Shown one piece after another: positions 24,505 through 33,671 of a stretch of 64,000 nt of DNA (positions within the stretch are counted from its first letter, which is position 1; each line of letters opens with the position of its first letter). The DNA lies in assembly GCF_028771845.1 (NCBI RefSeq), contig NZ_CP118270.1:5332001-5396000 (forward strand). The letters run 5' to 3'. Under the pieces are notes generated by a model, which made no database searches, was not told the origin of the DNA, and worked only from the letters and a program-made list of their open reading frames with translations. Position numbers and translations under genes: made by a program. This stretch comes from Paenibacillus marchantiae (lineage in GTDB: Bacteria; Bacillota; Bacilli; Paenibacillales; Paenibacillaceae).

Positions 24505-24795
24505 ATGAACCAACGATGCGAATTATGTGGAAGGGAGCCTGTCGAGACAACAGTCCACCACCTGACACCAAAGGAAATGGGCGGAACGCACATGCCTACT
24601 GCCGATCTCTGTATCCCTTGCCACAAACAAATTCATTCTCTGTATACCAATCGCGATATTATAGCCTTAGGTTTAACTGAGATACAGGCCCTAAGGCAAG
24701 ATGAGCGCATCGCTCCTTATATCCGCTGGATTCGCAAACAACCAGCCACAACCATTCCTCGTGTTCGAAAGTCCCATCATGTCCGCAAATCGTAA
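24505..24795 (+). CDS. Small HNH-fold zinc protein
   Basis: 96 residues. A TTG at 24502 is also possible. Both follow AAAAGGAG. Cysteine pairs C-x2-C (5-8) and C-x2-CH (36-40) with VHHLTPKEMGG between them form the zinc-bound HNH beta-beta-alpha fold. Related small proteins such as B. subtilis YisB are annotated as HNH nucleases without a proven role. The gene is single and shares a convergent terminator region with the PspA operon. Confidence 0.75.
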   Translation: MNQRCELCGREPVETTVHHLTPKEMGGTHMPTADLCIPCHKQIHSLYTNRDIIALGLTEIQALRQDERIAPYIRWIRKQPATTIPRVRKSHHVRKS

Positions 24796-24802
24796 AACAA
24801 AA

Positions 24803-24865
24803 AGAACAGCCTCCAAGGTCATTTTCAGTGGCATAGCTCGCTCCACCTTACCTTTTCACTGTTCT
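24803..24865 (-). terminator. Long nested hairpin, terminator of the PspA-type operon
   Basis: AGAACAG/CTGTTCT forms the outer stem, with AAGGT/ACCTT and GTGG/CCAC inner stems. On the minus strand it is followed by TTTTTGTTTT. It lies between two convergent genes. Confidence 0.7.
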
Positions 24866-24908
24866 TCTGCGAATGATTTAATATTGCGGGCCCCATTCAA
24901 GAGATGTG

Positions 24909-25655
24909 CTACCTACGCCTCATGATTCGGCCACCGCCAACCCTCGTTTTGGGCTTTTTATAAGAGCTCTTGGGTGAATCAAACAATCCTCCAAGACCGC
25001 CACTGCTTTTATTACGATTAATTGTGCCTTTGCTTTGTTCCTTATTTCGGCTGAATAATCCTCCACCAGAGCCTACACTTGAATCCTTATCGCTGCCACG
25101 GCGGGTAATCGACCCCTTCCGGTCAACGGTAATCGGTGGAGCAACCTTTTTGTCTTTACTCGTCGGTGTCCGATAAGAACCTTCACTTGGTTTGTACGTG
25201 TCCTTGTTCGTATAACCACGATACGTACCGGACCCTCTACCCCCAAACGAATCAAACAAATTACCAATTAATGTTGCGGTTAAGTAACCTTGCAAAAATG
25301 ACGAATCATAATTCTTCCGAACATATTCCTTGGAATCCACCTCAACCAAGGTGTCTTCCGCTTTATTCGGGTCTTGCTGCAAATGATAATACTGGTCCTG
25401 ATACACCAGGAACATCCGCTCTGTATTTTCCGCCGAGATCTGATCCGGCTTCCGTTGTTCAGATAATTCCTGAGCAACCTCTGGAACGGTACGATCGGCA
25501 GCTCGGTACACATAGGATGTCGTGTTACCACTGCCGCTGACCGATTCAAGCGGATATGTGTCCTGAACGGAAGGTGCTCCGCACGCGGACAGCAGCGACA
25601 TCACAAGGCTGAGGACCAGCATTAATTTTAATCCATGTGCCAAGCGCTTTTTCAT
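24909..25655 (-). CDS. DUF4247 family lipoprotein
   Basis: 248 residues. Signal peptide with lipobox LLSAC (C25). A folded part (about 30-130; VYRAADRTVPEVAQELSEQ, FLVYQDQYYHLQQD) is followed by a low-complexity, glycine/serine/arginine-rich tail ending RRR. The family is found next to DUF4178, DUF350 and PspA genes in Bacilli, as here (12-nt gap to the DUF4178 gene). Its molecular function is not known. It is the last gene of the sigma-W-type operon and would sit on the outer face of the membrane. Confidence 0.82.
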   Translation of the reverse strand: MKKRLAHGLKLMLVLSLVMSLLSACGAPSVQDTYPLESVSGSGNTTSYVYRAADRTVPEVAQELSEQRKPDQISAENTERMFLVYQDQYYHLQQDPNKAEDTLVEVDSKEYVRKNYDSSFLQGYLTATLIGNLFDSFGGRGSGTYRGYTNKDTYKPSEGSYRTPTSKDKKVAPPITVDRKGSITRRGSDKDSSVGSGGGLFSRNKEQSKGTINRNKSSGGLGGLFDSPKSSYKKPKTRVGGGRIMRRR

Positions 25656-25666
25656 TGGAACCTCTC

Positions 25667-26179
25667 CTAGCTCGAACGAATCACTTTGATATCCGCAGGA
25701 AGAATGGACTCACCCTCATACAGCGTAAATCTTCTGTCTTGCCACTCCACACGCAAAAGCATGTTATCATCAGACTGATATTGCCATACTAATTGTTCCC
25801 CAGCCTGACCATAGGGTGTCCTGCCTGCAGTGGTTACCATTCCTCCGTATTCTTCCTCCAGATGATACGCACGTCCATCCAGATCCAGCAACGTAGGCAC
25901 CTCGTCTGGTGCATCAAGACGGCCATCAATGGGTGTATAGAGGGCATACCGGGTCATTTCCCGTTCTTCAATATGCAAATGTCGGATTGCCGTACCATCC
26001 TGCAACGTGAGGACAGCTGCATTCCGCGCTCGATGATGTACCCGTCCAACCACTTCATAGGTGACCAGCGAAACCTCACAGATATCACCAGGTGCCAGCT
26101 GAAGCATTGTTTTCTCTGCCTTAGGAGGTTCAGGTTTGGCTATTATCCCTTTAATCCGTTTCCACACACTCATACCCAT
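25667..26179 (-). CDS. DUF4178 domain protein
   Basis: 170 residues, no signal peptide or membrane segment. The family core is LQLAPGDICEVSLVTYEVVGRVHHRARN followed by beta-rich stretches (YTPIDGRLDAPDEV, LVWQYQSDDNMLLRVEWQDRRFTLYEGE). It is a soluble, beta-strand-rich protein of unknown function, always near PspA-type or DUF350 genes. It lies 17 nt after the DUF350 gene. Confidence 0.82.
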   Translation of the reverse strand: MGMSVWKRIKGIIAKPEPPKAEKTMLQLAPGDICEVSLVTYEVVGRVHHRARNAAVLTLQDGTAIRHLHIEEREMTRYALYTPIDGRLDAPDEVPTLLDLDGRAYHLEEEYGGMVTTAGRTPYGQAGEQLVWQYQSDDNMLLRVEWQDRRFTLYEGESILPADIKVIRSS

Positions 26180-26196
26180 TACTCCTGTTCTTTATC

Positions 26197-26598
26197 TTAT
26201 AAACAAGCTGCAATAATTAATGCGCCCACGATATGTAGTGCACCTGAGAACAAACCATAACCTGTCTTGCCCTGCTGTATTCCCGTATCCAGATCCAGGT
26301 TGGCCCATCTCCGAATCATAAAGTGAACCACACTCTCCAGAATCAGCAAAATGATAAATGAAACAACGGATACCAACAACGCTTCTCCAAGATGACCCGC
26401 TGTCGAAATGGAGGTGGCGAGTACATATCCCTGAGCAAACAGCTTCATAACCATACGTGTTGTAACGGCCATATTGCCCGCCTTCACTTCGGCAAAATCC
26501 TTATACTTCGTGAACAAAGAATCTACATACATTAAGACAAACAGCAAAACCGAACCCGATAACGTCCAGACCAGCATTGCCAAAATGTTCAAATCCAT
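26197..26598 (-). CDS. DUF350 family membrane protein
   Basis: 133 residues with four predicted membrane segments (about 5-27, 43-62, 68-92 and 113-133). The family (YjfL type) consists of paired two-helix repeats. It sits between pspA (95 nt upstream) and the DUF4178 gene, and is likely to be the integral membrane part of an envelope stress module. Function unproven. Confidence 0.85.
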   Translation of the reverse strand: MDLNILAMLVWTLSGSVLLFVLMYVDSLFTKYKDFAEVKAGNMAVTTRMVMKLFAQGYVLATSISTAGHLGEALLVSVVSFIILLILESVVHFMIRRWANLDLDTGIQQGKTGYGLFSGALHIVGALIIAACL

Positions 26599-26693
26599 TT
26601 ACATAGCCCCCACATCTCAACATGAACCGCAATTAAAAGCGAAGGAGAAACGCTGGTCTCTCCTCCGCTGGTGCCCCTGCTTGCTTACAAGGT

Positions 26694-27365
26694 TTAGTTC
26701 TTATTTTCGTATTGCTTCATCAATGCTGCCAGTTCATCCTCAACAGCCTGATCCTTGCCCAGCTTCTCGAACTCATCATCCAGCGATTTTCCTTTGGACG
26801 ACATCTCATTGCTAGCTTCAGCCTGAGCTTCCATCTGCATCATTTTTTCTTCCATACGCTTCATGCCGGCACTTGCAGTATCGGAGCCAAATCCGTTCAG
26901 CGCCTTGTTGATTTCGGTTTGAGCTTTTGCAGCGTTGTAGCGCGCAACCAATGTTTCACGTTTATTTTTCATTTGGGTCAACTGTTTGCGCATTTCGTCC
27001 AGCTTGCCACGAAGGTTATCGGCAGAAGCCTTGTTTTGATCATAGCTTGTTTTGTATTCAGCCATCTTCTCTTCAGCCACTTTTTTCTCTTCCAGTGCCC
27101 GACGAGCCAAATCCATATTCTGTGCACGCGCTGCTGTATGTGCTTGCTCCTCACGTTTCTTCACGAGAGCTTCCTGTTCTTCGAACAGCTGCTTGAATTT
27201 CTTCTCAATAGCGATCTGTGCAGCAACAGCTTTCTCCGCATCTTCCAGATCTTCCTGCATATCTCGGATATATTGATCCGTCATCTTGATCGGATCTTCT
27301 GCCTTGTCAATAATAGAGTTAATGTTAGACATCGTTAAATCGCGCAATCGTTTGAAAATGGACAT
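26694..27365 (-). CDS. pspA: PspA/IM30 family phage-shock protein
   Basis: 223 residues from ATG 27365 behind AGGAGG. The longer upstream frame has no ribosome site. The N-terminal amphipathic helix is MSIFKRLRDLTMSNINSII, followed by a nearly continuous coiled coil (about 25-215) rich in E, K, Q and A. PspA/IM30 proteins bind and stabilise damaged membrane as ESCRT-III-like oligomers. An exact sigma-W-type promoter lies upstream, as for B. subtilis pspA. First gene of the operon with DUF350, DUF4178 and DUF4247. Confidence 0.93.
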   Translation of the reverse strand: MSIFKRLRDLTMSNINSIIDKAEDPIKMTDQYIRDMQEDLEDAEKAVAAQIAIEKKFKQLFEEQEALVKKREEQAHTAARAQNMDLARRALEEKKVAEEKMAEYKTSYDQNKASADNLRGKLDEMRKQLTQMKNKRETLVARYNAAKAQTEINKALNGFGSDTASAGMKRMEEKMMQMEAQAEASNEMSSKGKSLDDEFEKLGKDQAVEDELAALMKQYENKN

Positions 27366-27413
27366 TATGGTATTCCTCCTAGTCGATAGTTCATCCTTGT
27401 ATATAAACATACA

Positions 27414-27439
27414 TACGTGGCAATGTTCTACTCGTTTCA
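27414..27439 (-). promoter_or_regulatory. Sigma-W-type ECF promoter of the pspA operon
   Basis: TGAAAC (27434-27439) and CGTA (27414-27417) are separated by exactly 16 nt, the B. subtilis sigma-W consensus. It lies about 50 nt before the pspA start, so the operon should respond to cell-envelope stress. Confidence 0.82.
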
Positions 27440-27494
27440 ATTTTAACAAAAAAAATCATAAAAAACGATTTTAGCCTACTTAGCGTCCATCGAA

Positions 27495-27839
27495 CTATTG
27501 AATCAGTTGACTAGTTTGGCACAGCTCTTCATCAAGCAGCTTCTCTGCAGTCTGCACAATCTCATCAATCTGCATGCGCGTAATTGCATCAAAGTGAATC
27601 CCCATAATCACGGTCACGGTTACTTTTAAATGTAGGGCAGCCTTACGTGCGAGCCTTTCACACAGCTCTTGCTCTTTATGCCCCGGAATATGCATCGTAG
27701 CCCCGCTTACCCGCTCACGGTCCGGATAAAATGTCGCTACTGCTCCAATATGTGATCTGCCTCCAGTTACCATAAACACCTTGTCTTCCCCTGCCTCAAT
27801 CACCTGTAAACGAACGGAATTTAAGTCGTATGTACTCAT
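27495..27839 (-). CDS. LpdD-like prenylated-flavin chaperone family protein
   Basis: 114 residues from ATG 27839 behind AGGTGG. Recognised by VTGGRSHIGAVATFY, an IPGHKEQELCERLARKAA segment and a final helix pair, resembling the small D subunit of UbiD-type gallate/phenolic acid decarboxylases. That subunit is thought to help handle prenylated FMN. No ubiD or ubiX homologue is adjacent, so the partner, if any, is elsewhere. Related stand-alone proteins of unknown role are common in Paenibacillus. Confidence 0.65.
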   Translation of the reverse strand: MSTYDLNSVRLQVIEAGEDKVFMVTGGRSHIGAVATFYPDRERVSGATMHIPGHKEQELCERLARKAALHLKVTVTVIMGIHFDAITRMQIDEIVQTAEKLLDEELCQTSQLIQ

Positions 27840-27988
27840 CCTGATCCACCTGTCCTTTTCTATATATATATGGTGGAATTATGGCTCCGATTTGATAAAT
27901 CAGCAATGAAACATCTCACATTATGCATAAATACGGATGGCCCCGGGCATACCAAAGAGAACGCAATTTGGGAAAAGGAGGCACTAAC

Positions 27989-28777
27989 ATGCGTATACGC
28001 CTCATAATGTTATCCATCATGGTCATTCTTCTGGGAGGAAGTTACGCTCCTGCTCAGTTATGGGCTTCTTCAAGCCCGCAAACCGAACCTGCTTCGAAGT
28101 CTGATTCTTCTGAAGAAGAACAGTTGACTCTGGGACAGCTCAGACAGAAATATGCGGATACATTCAAAACAAATGGCCCCTCGACAAAAAAGGTCGCACT
28201 GACTTTTGATGACGTACCTGATCCACGGTTCACCCCGCAGGTGTTGGATATTCTAAAAAAATACAAGGTGCGGGCTACGTTTTTCATTGTGGGACATCGC
28301 GCTGAGAAACATCCGGATTTAGTGAAACGCATGGTAAAGGAAGGGCATATTGTTGGCAATCACAGCTACAATCACCCGGAGTTCAGTAAGCTGTCCATGA
28401 ATGCATTTCGCAAACAAATCTTACATACCGGGGATATTATTCGGAATCTGGCGGGGTACACGCCCAAAATGATTCGTCCACCTTATGGCGACATTAATGA
28501 GCAACAGCTGCAATGGGCGGCCAAACAACATTACAGCATTGTGAATTGGAACGTCGATTCCCTGGACTGGAAGGGCCTCTCCAAAGAGGAAGTCAAACAA
28601 AACATCCTGTCGGCCGTTAAACCAGGTTCCATTGTTCTGCAACATGCAGGAGGCGGTGTCGGATCGAAGCTGAGTGGTACCATCGAGGCGTTGCCTGAAG
28701 TTATCGAGGAATTGCGAAACCGCGGGTACGAGCTGGTGACTTTGGACGAAATGCTGGAACTGCCAAAGGGTAAATAG
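27989..28777 (+). CDS. Polysaccharide deacetylase (NodB domain), secreted
   Basis: 262 residues from ATG 27989 behind AAAGGAGG. An upstream in-frame ATG has no ribosome site. Signal peptide residues 1-24 end near a LWA site. The NodB domain covers about 65-255: catalytic base motif TFDDVPD, zinc ligands GNHSYNHPE, RPPYGDIN, WNVDSLDW and IVLQHAGGG. The family removes N-acetyl groups from peptidoglycan or chitin-like polymers outside the cell. The gene is single, with a strong terminator after it. Confidence 0.93.
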   Translation: MRIRLIMLSIMVILLGGSYAPAQLWASSSPQTEPASKSDSSEEEQLTLGQLRQKYADTFKTNGPSTKKVALTFDDVPDPRFTPQVLDILKKYKVRATFFIVGHRAEKHPDLVKRMVKEGHIVGNHSYNHPEFSKLSMNAFRKQILHTGDIIRNLAGYTPKMIRPPYGDINEQQLQWAAKQHYSIVNWNVDSLDWKGLSKEEVKQNILSAVKPGSIVLQHAGGGVGSKLSGTIEALPEVIEELRNRGYELVTLDEMLELPKGK

Positions 28778-28804
28778 GTCAAGATCCCTGAAGTTGGATA
28801 TTCA

Positions 28805-28850
28805 AAAGGGTGTTCTTCCATCACATTATTGTGATTGGAGAACACCCTTT
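28805..28850. terminator. Bidirectional terminator between polysaccharide deacetylase and LysM-3D genes
   Basis: A 12-bp perfect stem (AAAGGGTGTTCT) extended by CCATCAC/GTGATTGG, 6-nt loop, with A/T-rich tracts on both sides. The two genes converge on it. Confidence 0.88.
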
Positions 28851-28909
28851 ATTGTTTAATTTAGATTTAGTTGGAGTCACATATGATGATGTGCAGCTAC
28901 GCTTTGATT

Positions 28910-29578
28910 TTATTTCAAAATGTAAAGTTCAACATCCTGAATACCAAATGTGCTCACGGATTGCTTGCTGCCAGGAATAAAGATATCGATCTTGTGACCT
29001 TTAATGGCACTACCCACATCACGAGCCGTTGCGACAAATGCCTGTTTTGGCAGTCCGGGATGTGTATGACCTGTCACCAGTACCTTTGTACCCAATGGAA
29101 TGATACTTGGGTCTACTGCAATGGTACCCAATTCAAGCGGATTACCGAAGTAATCCACGGCACCCCATCCTCCATTTTCGGAAGCGTCTGCGGAGTATGC
29201 TGTTGCTTTGACGTCGACAGCTTTGCTGTAATCAAACGTTTTACCCCAGGCTTGTACAACTTTACTATCTGCATTAACGTCAAGGCTTGCGGCAGTTACC
29301 GTTTTGGCCTCCGTTTTAGCTGCTGCAGCAGAAGCTGTGTTCGTTGTTTTACCAGGGATCGTAATTTTCAAACCACCATAAATGTTGTAAGCTGAAATGT
29401 CATTGTTAGCTTTAATAAGAGCGTTAAGTCCAACTCCATATTGTTTGGATAAGGTGTAGAAGGTATCCCCCTCTTTGGCCACATGAACTGAATCAGCATG
29501 AGCCGGAACGGCCTGAATGAGCATTGCTGCTGTCAGCAAAGCTGTTGCTGTTTTGGCTATACGTTTCTTGTTAATCAT
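28910..29578 (-). CDS. LysM and 3D domain cell-wall protein
   Basis: 222 residues. Signal peptide 1-28 (PAHA site). A LysM domain (about 31-76; VAKEGDTFYTLSKQYGVGLNALIKANND) binds peptidoglycan. After an alanine-rich linker, the 3D domain (about 125-222) shows the three conserved aspartates: ATAYSAD, TIAVDPSIIPLGT and ATARDVGSAIKGHKIDIF. The combination resembles B. subtilis YocH and resuscitation-factor-like hydrolases of the double-psi beta-barrel fold. A c-di-AMP riboswitch lies directly upstream, linking the gene to osmotic and cell-wall control. Confidence 0.93.
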   Translation of the reverse strand: MINKKRIAKTATALLTAAMLIQAVPAHADSVHVAKEGDTFYTLSKQYGVGLNALIKANNDISAYNIYGGLKITIPGKTTNTASAAAAKTEAKTVTAASLDVNADSKVVQAWGKTFDYSKAVDVKATAYSADASENGGWGAVDYFGNPLELGTIAVDPSIIPLGTKVLVTGHTHPGLPKQAFVATARDVGSAIKGHKIDIFIPGSKQSVSTFGIQDVELYILK

Positions 29579-29597
29579 GGTCTTCCTCCCTCATTAT

Positions 29598-29776
29598 GCC
29601 TGCGAAGTTAGTTGTCGGATTCGGATGGAGGAAACCACCCTATAGGTTCAATTACATTAATAATTTATGTAGCCCTAATTCACCCCAAGCCGTGTGCAAA
29701 TGATTCTTCCCCAAGCACACTCTGCATCGTTACATCCCCCACACTCCCAACTCCGGAAGTTTCGGCAGGAACAAAT
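29598..29776 (-). ncRNA. ydaO/yuaA-type c-di-AMP riboswitch
   Basis: Conserved blocks of the class occur in order on the minus strand: CCTGCCGAAACTTCCGGAG at the 5' side, GGGGTGAATTAGGG in the centre, and CATCCGAATCCGACAACTAA followed by CTTCGCAGGC at the 3' side. CCTGC (29765-29769) pairs with GCAGG (29599-29603) to close the P1 stem. In this class c-di-AMP binding turns gene expression off. Only about 20 nt separate the aptamer from the start codon of the LysM-3D gene, and no separate terminator hairpin is seen, which leaves translational control or a P1-linked switch. Confidence 0.88.
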
Positions 29777-29953
29777 ATATCACAACTTTGTAACCAAGAG
29801 TCGTAGTAAATGTTACCATCTGGCTAATTCACTTCAATATTTTTGCTGAATTCAAGCGACTTTTTCAAAAAAATGTCTATTTGAGCTTATATCGTTGATG
29901 ACAGAAACGTTACTTTTTATGTAAATCCGTGCGTATTCACACGCAACAAAACA

Positions 29954-29982
29954 ATCCCTGCCGACAGGTCGCCGACAGGGAT
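29954..29982 (-). terminator. Terminator after the amino acid ABC transporter operon
   Basis: ATCCCTG/CAGGGAT stem with further pairing inside, followed on the minus strand by TGTTTTGTT. The stretch between it and the riboswitch (29777-29953) shows no gene. Confidence 0.65.
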
Positions 29983-30062
29983 CTATGAGGGAATAAGAAT
30001 TCTCATCCACAGTATATATTTTGCATTTTCATCCAATTCATCCTAATGATGACTTGGATGTA

Positions 30063-30791
30063 TTAGAGCACTTTAGCAAGGAAGTCACGTGTACGTGCAT
30101 GCTTAGGCTCACCAAACACTTCAGCAGGTGTTCCTTCTTCTACAATAACCCCACCATCCATGAACAGGATGCGGTCCCCTACTTCGCGTGCGAAGCCCAT
30201 CTCATGCGTTACAATAACCATGGTCATGCCGCCCTCTGCAAGCCGCTTCATGACATCCAGTACTTCACCGACCATTTCAGGGTCCAGTGCTGAAGTAGGC
30301 TCGTCAAACAGCATGACATGCGGCTGCATCGCAAGCGCTCTTGCAATAGCTATCCGTTGTTTCTGTCCTCCGGACAGCTGATTAGGATAAGTGTCTTTTT
30401 TGTCAGACAGGCCAACCGTCTTCAGCAAATCTGCGCAGATTTGTTCCGCTTCCTGTGCAGATTGTTTTTTCACTTTAATGGGAGCAATCGTAATGTTCTG
30501 CTGCACCGTTTTGTGCGGGAACAGATTGAAATGCTGGAATACCATCCCCATTTTTTCACGAGTTGCATTAATGTTGTGTTTAGGGTCAGTGATCGAAACT
30601 CCTTCAAAATTAATTTCGCCGGAAGTTGGCTGCTCCAGCAGGTTTAGGCAGCGCAAAAAGGTACTTTTTCCCGATCCGGACGGACCGATGACCACGACAA
30701 CCTCGCCTTTGCCAATTGTTACGTTAATGCCCTTGAGCACATCGTTATTTCCATATGATTTGTGTAATTGTCTAACGTCTATCACTTGCAC
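30063..30791 (-). CDS. Polar amino acid ABC transporter ATP-binding protein
   Basis: 242 residues. Walker [11 protein letters not shown]-loop [11 protein letters not shown], signature LSGGQKQR, Walker [12 protein letters not shown], and H-loop [12 protein letters not shown]. This set is typical of GlnQ-type ATPases. Its start overlaps the end of the fused binding-protein/permease gene by 20 nt. The transported amino acid is not readable. Confidence 0.94.
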   Translation of the reverse strand: MQVIDVRQLHKSYGNNDVLKGINVTIGKGEVVVVIGPSGSGKSTFLRCLNLLEQPTSGEINFEGVSITDPKHNINATREKMGMVFQHFNLFPHKTVQQNITIAPIKVKKQSAQEAEQICADLLKTVGLSDKKDTYPNQLSGGQKQRIAIARALAMQPHVMLFDEPTSALDPEMVGEVLDVMKRLAEGGMTMVIVTHEMGFAREVGDRILFMDGGVIVEEGTPAEVFGEPKHARTRDFLAKVL

Positions 30792-32235
30792 TCAACTTCC
30801 TTTCCAGTCGACCCAGCAGCTTGGACAAAATGAACGTCAGCACAAAGTAAATGGCCGCTGCAATCAGGAATGGATTCATTCCTTGGTACGTAATGTTTTT
30901 GACTACACTTGCCTGGTACATAATGTCCACCATACCAATAACCGAGATGATGGAGGATTCCTTGATAATGGTCACGAATTCATTACCGATCGCCGGCAAC
31001 ACCGCTTTGAACGCTTGTGGAAGCACAATGAAGCGCATTGCCGCACCTCTACCCATTCCCAGGGAACGAGCTGCTTCCAACTGGCCTCGATCCACACCCT
31101 GTATACCAGCGCGGAAAATCTCGGCAAGATAGGCACCACTATTAATGGATAGTGTGATAATCCCCGCCTGAAGCGGCGTGAAATTAATCCCCAACGTTAG
31201 AGCAAGACCGTAATAGATAATCATCAACTGAACCAGCATTGGTGTACCACGAATAACTTCAACGTAAGCTGTTCCGATCCAACGCAGAATTGAAACGTCA
31301 TGCAGACGTAACAGACAGATGATCAAACCGATAATTACCCCGAATATTACACCGAGTGCAGACAGTAAAAGGGTGTAACCTACGCCTGTTGCATAAAAGC
31401 TTTTGTATTCCCAGAACACTTGAAAAATGTTTTGATCTTTTTTCACCTTGTCTGCCATCAACTGGCTTGCCTCGGTAACCAACTGATCGATTTTATTTTC
31501 GCTTTTCAGACGTTCGAGCGTTCCGTTCACTGCATTCAGCAATTCCGTATTGCCCTTACGAATCCCGATTGCCGCTTCGGCCTGCTCCTCATCCGGAATA
31601 GCCGGTGCTAATCCAATCACATCATCCAGATAACCGGCAGCCACCGTATCTTCAACGATCGCAGCATTTACACGATTGGTCTGCAATTGCAGCACGATAT
31701 CAGATATTTTATCAAGTGCTGTCAGTTTTGCGCCTGGGATTCCCTGGCCAATCGTTTCCTGAATGGAGCCTTTTTGAACTCCAATCTTTTCATTTTCCAA
31801 CTCCGCCATGGTTGGATATTTATCTTTATCCGCATTGCGAATCATAATGACTTGCTTTGATTTATAATAGGTATCGGAGAAGTCAATGCTTTGTCTACGA
31901 TCATCTGTTGGCGTCATTCCCGAGATGACCATATCCACACGACCACTCTGCAACGCAGGAAGAAGTCCGTCAAAACCCATATCCTCTATTACAAGTTCTG
32001 CGCCAAGATCGGCAGCAATTTCTTTAGCAATCGAAATATCAAATCCGACAATTTGGTCTTTACCATCAATCACTTTATGGAATTCATATGGTGCAAAATC
32101 GGCACTTGTACCGAGCACCAGCTTTTTACTGCCTGAATTGCTTGTAGTTCCCGTTGCCAACGCAACAGGTGCAACCGTAGTAAGCAAGACCACAAGAGCT
32201 AGCAGCATCATGGTGTAACGACTAATCAATTTCAA
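30772..32235 (-). CDS. Fused amino acid binding protein and ABC permease
   Basis: 487 residues. Signal peptide (1-27), then a type II solute-binding domain (about 38-262; [42 protein letters not shown]), then a permease domain (about 275-480) with five membrane segments. The EAA loop is [23 protein letters not shown]. Such natural fusions occur in streptococci, lactococci and related Firmicutes (GlnP type). The fixed binding domain means two such chains give four or two tethered receptors per transporter. Confidence 0.93.
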   Translation of the reverse strand: MKLISRYTMMLLALVVLLTTVAPVALATGTTSNSGSKKLVLGTSADFAPYEFHKVIDGKDQIVGFDISIAKEIAADLGAELVIEDMGFDGLLPALQSGRVDMVISGMTPTDDRRQSIDFSDTYYKSKQVIMIRNADKDKYPTMAELENEKIGVQKGSIQETIGQGIPGAKLTALDKISDIVLQLQTNRVNAAIVEDTVAAGYLDDVIGLAPAIPDEEQAEAAIGIRKGNTELLNAVNGTLERLKSENKIDQLVTEASQLMADKVKKDQNIFQVFWEYKSFYATGVGYTLLLSALGVIFGVIIGLIICLLRLHDVSILRWIGTAYVEVIRGTPMLVQLMIIYYGLALTLGINFTPLQAGIITLSINSGAYLAEIFRAGIQGVDRGQLEAARSLGMGRGAAMRFIVLPQAFKAVLPAIGNEFVTIIKESSIISVIGMVDIMYQASVVKNITYQGMNPFLIAAAIYFVLTFILSKLLGRLERKLSASDRR

Positions 32236-32289
32236 CCCTGTTCTCCCCTTATAATACTTTGTATGCTTTCTGTTGTTGATGCCTGAGTC

Positions 32290-32318
32290 ATTATAAAGTA
32301 GAATGCATGATTATGCAA
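32290..32318 (-). promoter_or_regulatory. Promoter of the amino acid transporter operon
   Basis: TTGCAT (32313-32318) and TATAAT (32290-32295), 17 nt apart on the minus strand, about 55 nt before the start codon at 32235. Confidence 0.6.
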
Positions 32319-32416
32319 TGAATTTCGACATTACAAATCCTGACTAGTTTCTGAAAAATAACCGCAACTATGATATAATTATTGAATTATTTTCATTTTT
32401 GCTTAAGGAGTCCACC

Positions 32417-33592
32417 ATGACACATACCAAAACACAAATTTTAACTGTAATTGATCAATATGCTTCCCGTTTTAAAGAGATTTCATCATACATTGGTGCC
32501 AATCCGGAACTTGGTAACGAAGAATACCTCGCCTCTGCTCGGTTAAAAGAAGAACTTGCCTACCACGGTTTTTCCGTAGAAGCTCCTGTTCTTGGCTTAG
32601 ATACCGCATTCATCGGTACGTATGCTGCATCCAAACCAGGTCCGACTATTGCCCTGTTATGTGAATACGACGCACTTCCGGAAATCGGTCATGCTTGTGG
32701 ACACCATCTAATCTGCATGATGAGCCTCGGAGCTGCGGTAGGTCTGAAGTCCATACTGGATGAAGTGGGCGGAACATTAAAAGTATTCGGTACACCAGCG
32801 GAAGAAACGCGTGGCGCTAAAGTTCCTATGGCTGAAGCAGGTTTATTTGATGACTGTGATGTCGCGCTAATGGCTCACCCTTACTACGCCTATGAGAAAT
32901 CTGGAAGCTCCTTGGCTATTGATGCCGTACAATTTGAATTCCATGGGAAATCTTCACATGCTGCTGCAAGTCCACATGAAGGCATTAATGCCCTAGATGC
33001 GGTGATCCAGACATTTAATGGCATTAATGCGTTCCGACAACAAGTGAAAAGCACGGTTCGTATTCACGGTGTTATCAATAGCGGAGGACAGGCAGCCAAT
33101 ATTATTCCTGACTATGCTTCAGCCCAATTCTATGTACGTGCCTCGACGAGAAAAGAGTTGAATATTCTCACTCAACGCGTAATTCAGATCGCGGAAGGTT
33201 CTGCTCTGCAAACCGGATGCCGGCTTGTTACATCTAATTATGAGACTTCCTATGATGAGATGGTCACGAATGAATCATTATCTGCTGCTTTTAGTACTAA
33301 TCTGCTTGAACTCGGCATTTCTCAAGAGGAGATCGTGAGTGGGAACGACCATGGTTCTATGGATATTGGTAACGTATCCTTGCGTTGTCCTGCGATCCAT
33401 CCTTATATCCGTGTTGTGGACGAAGTTCATACGCTTCATTCCATTGAATTCCGTGATCTGGCGCTTCAGGAACGGGCCCTGGATGGTATGATCCTTGGAG
33501 CCAAGGCACTTGCTGCAACTGCTTATGATGTTCTTACACAGCCTGAATTGCTGCAAACCATTCAAACAGAGTTTAAGCAAGCAAGTCGCTAA
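32417..33592 (+). CDS. M20 family metallopeptidase / amidohydrolase
   Basis: 391 residues from ATG 32417 behind AAGGAG. Metal and catalytic motifs are CEYDALPEIGHACGHH, EETRGAKVPMAEAG and MAHPYYAYEK. The dimerisation domain is around 185-290 (HGKSSHAAASPHEGINALDAV). The nearest groups are aminoacyl-aminohydrolases such as AbgB and M20D peptidases, cytoplasmic and dizinc-dependent. It lies divergent from the amino acid transporter, so both may act in peptide or N-acyl amino acid use. Confidence 0.9.
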   Translation: MTHTKTQILTVIDQYASRFKEISSYIGANPELGNEEYLASARLKEELAYHGFSVEAPVLGLDTAFIGTYAASKPGPTIALLCEYDALPEIGHACGHHLICMMSLGAAVGLKSILDEVGGTLKVFGTPAEETRGAKVPMAEAGLFDDCDVALMAHPYYAYEKSGSSLAIDAVQFEFHGKSSHAAASPHEGINALDAVIQTFNGINAFRQQVKSTVRIHGVINSGGQAANIIPDYASAQFYVRASTRKELNILTQRVIQIAEGSALQTGCRLVTSNYETSYDEMVTNESLSAAFSTNLLELGISQEEIVSGNDHGSMDIGNVSLRCPAIHPYIRVVDEVHTLHSIEFRDLALQERALDGMILGAKALAATAYDVLTQPELLQTIQTEFKQASR

Positions 33593-33622
33593 GTTTTTCG
33601 CAAAATGCTGCGTCTTAACAGT

Positions 33623-33671
33623 AGGGTGTTCTGCAGGACCTGCATTTGGGGTCTTAAGGAGCGCCCTTTTT
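33623..33671 (+). terminator. Terminator after the M20 peptidase gene
   Basis: AGGG-CG outer pairing with GGACC/GGGTC inner stem, followed by TTTTTG. Pairing is imperfect. Confidence 0.55.

Noticed and set aside
24505-24795. HNH protein as a homing endonuclease or toxin
   Set aside because: It is not within an intron or intein, and no immunity gene is near.
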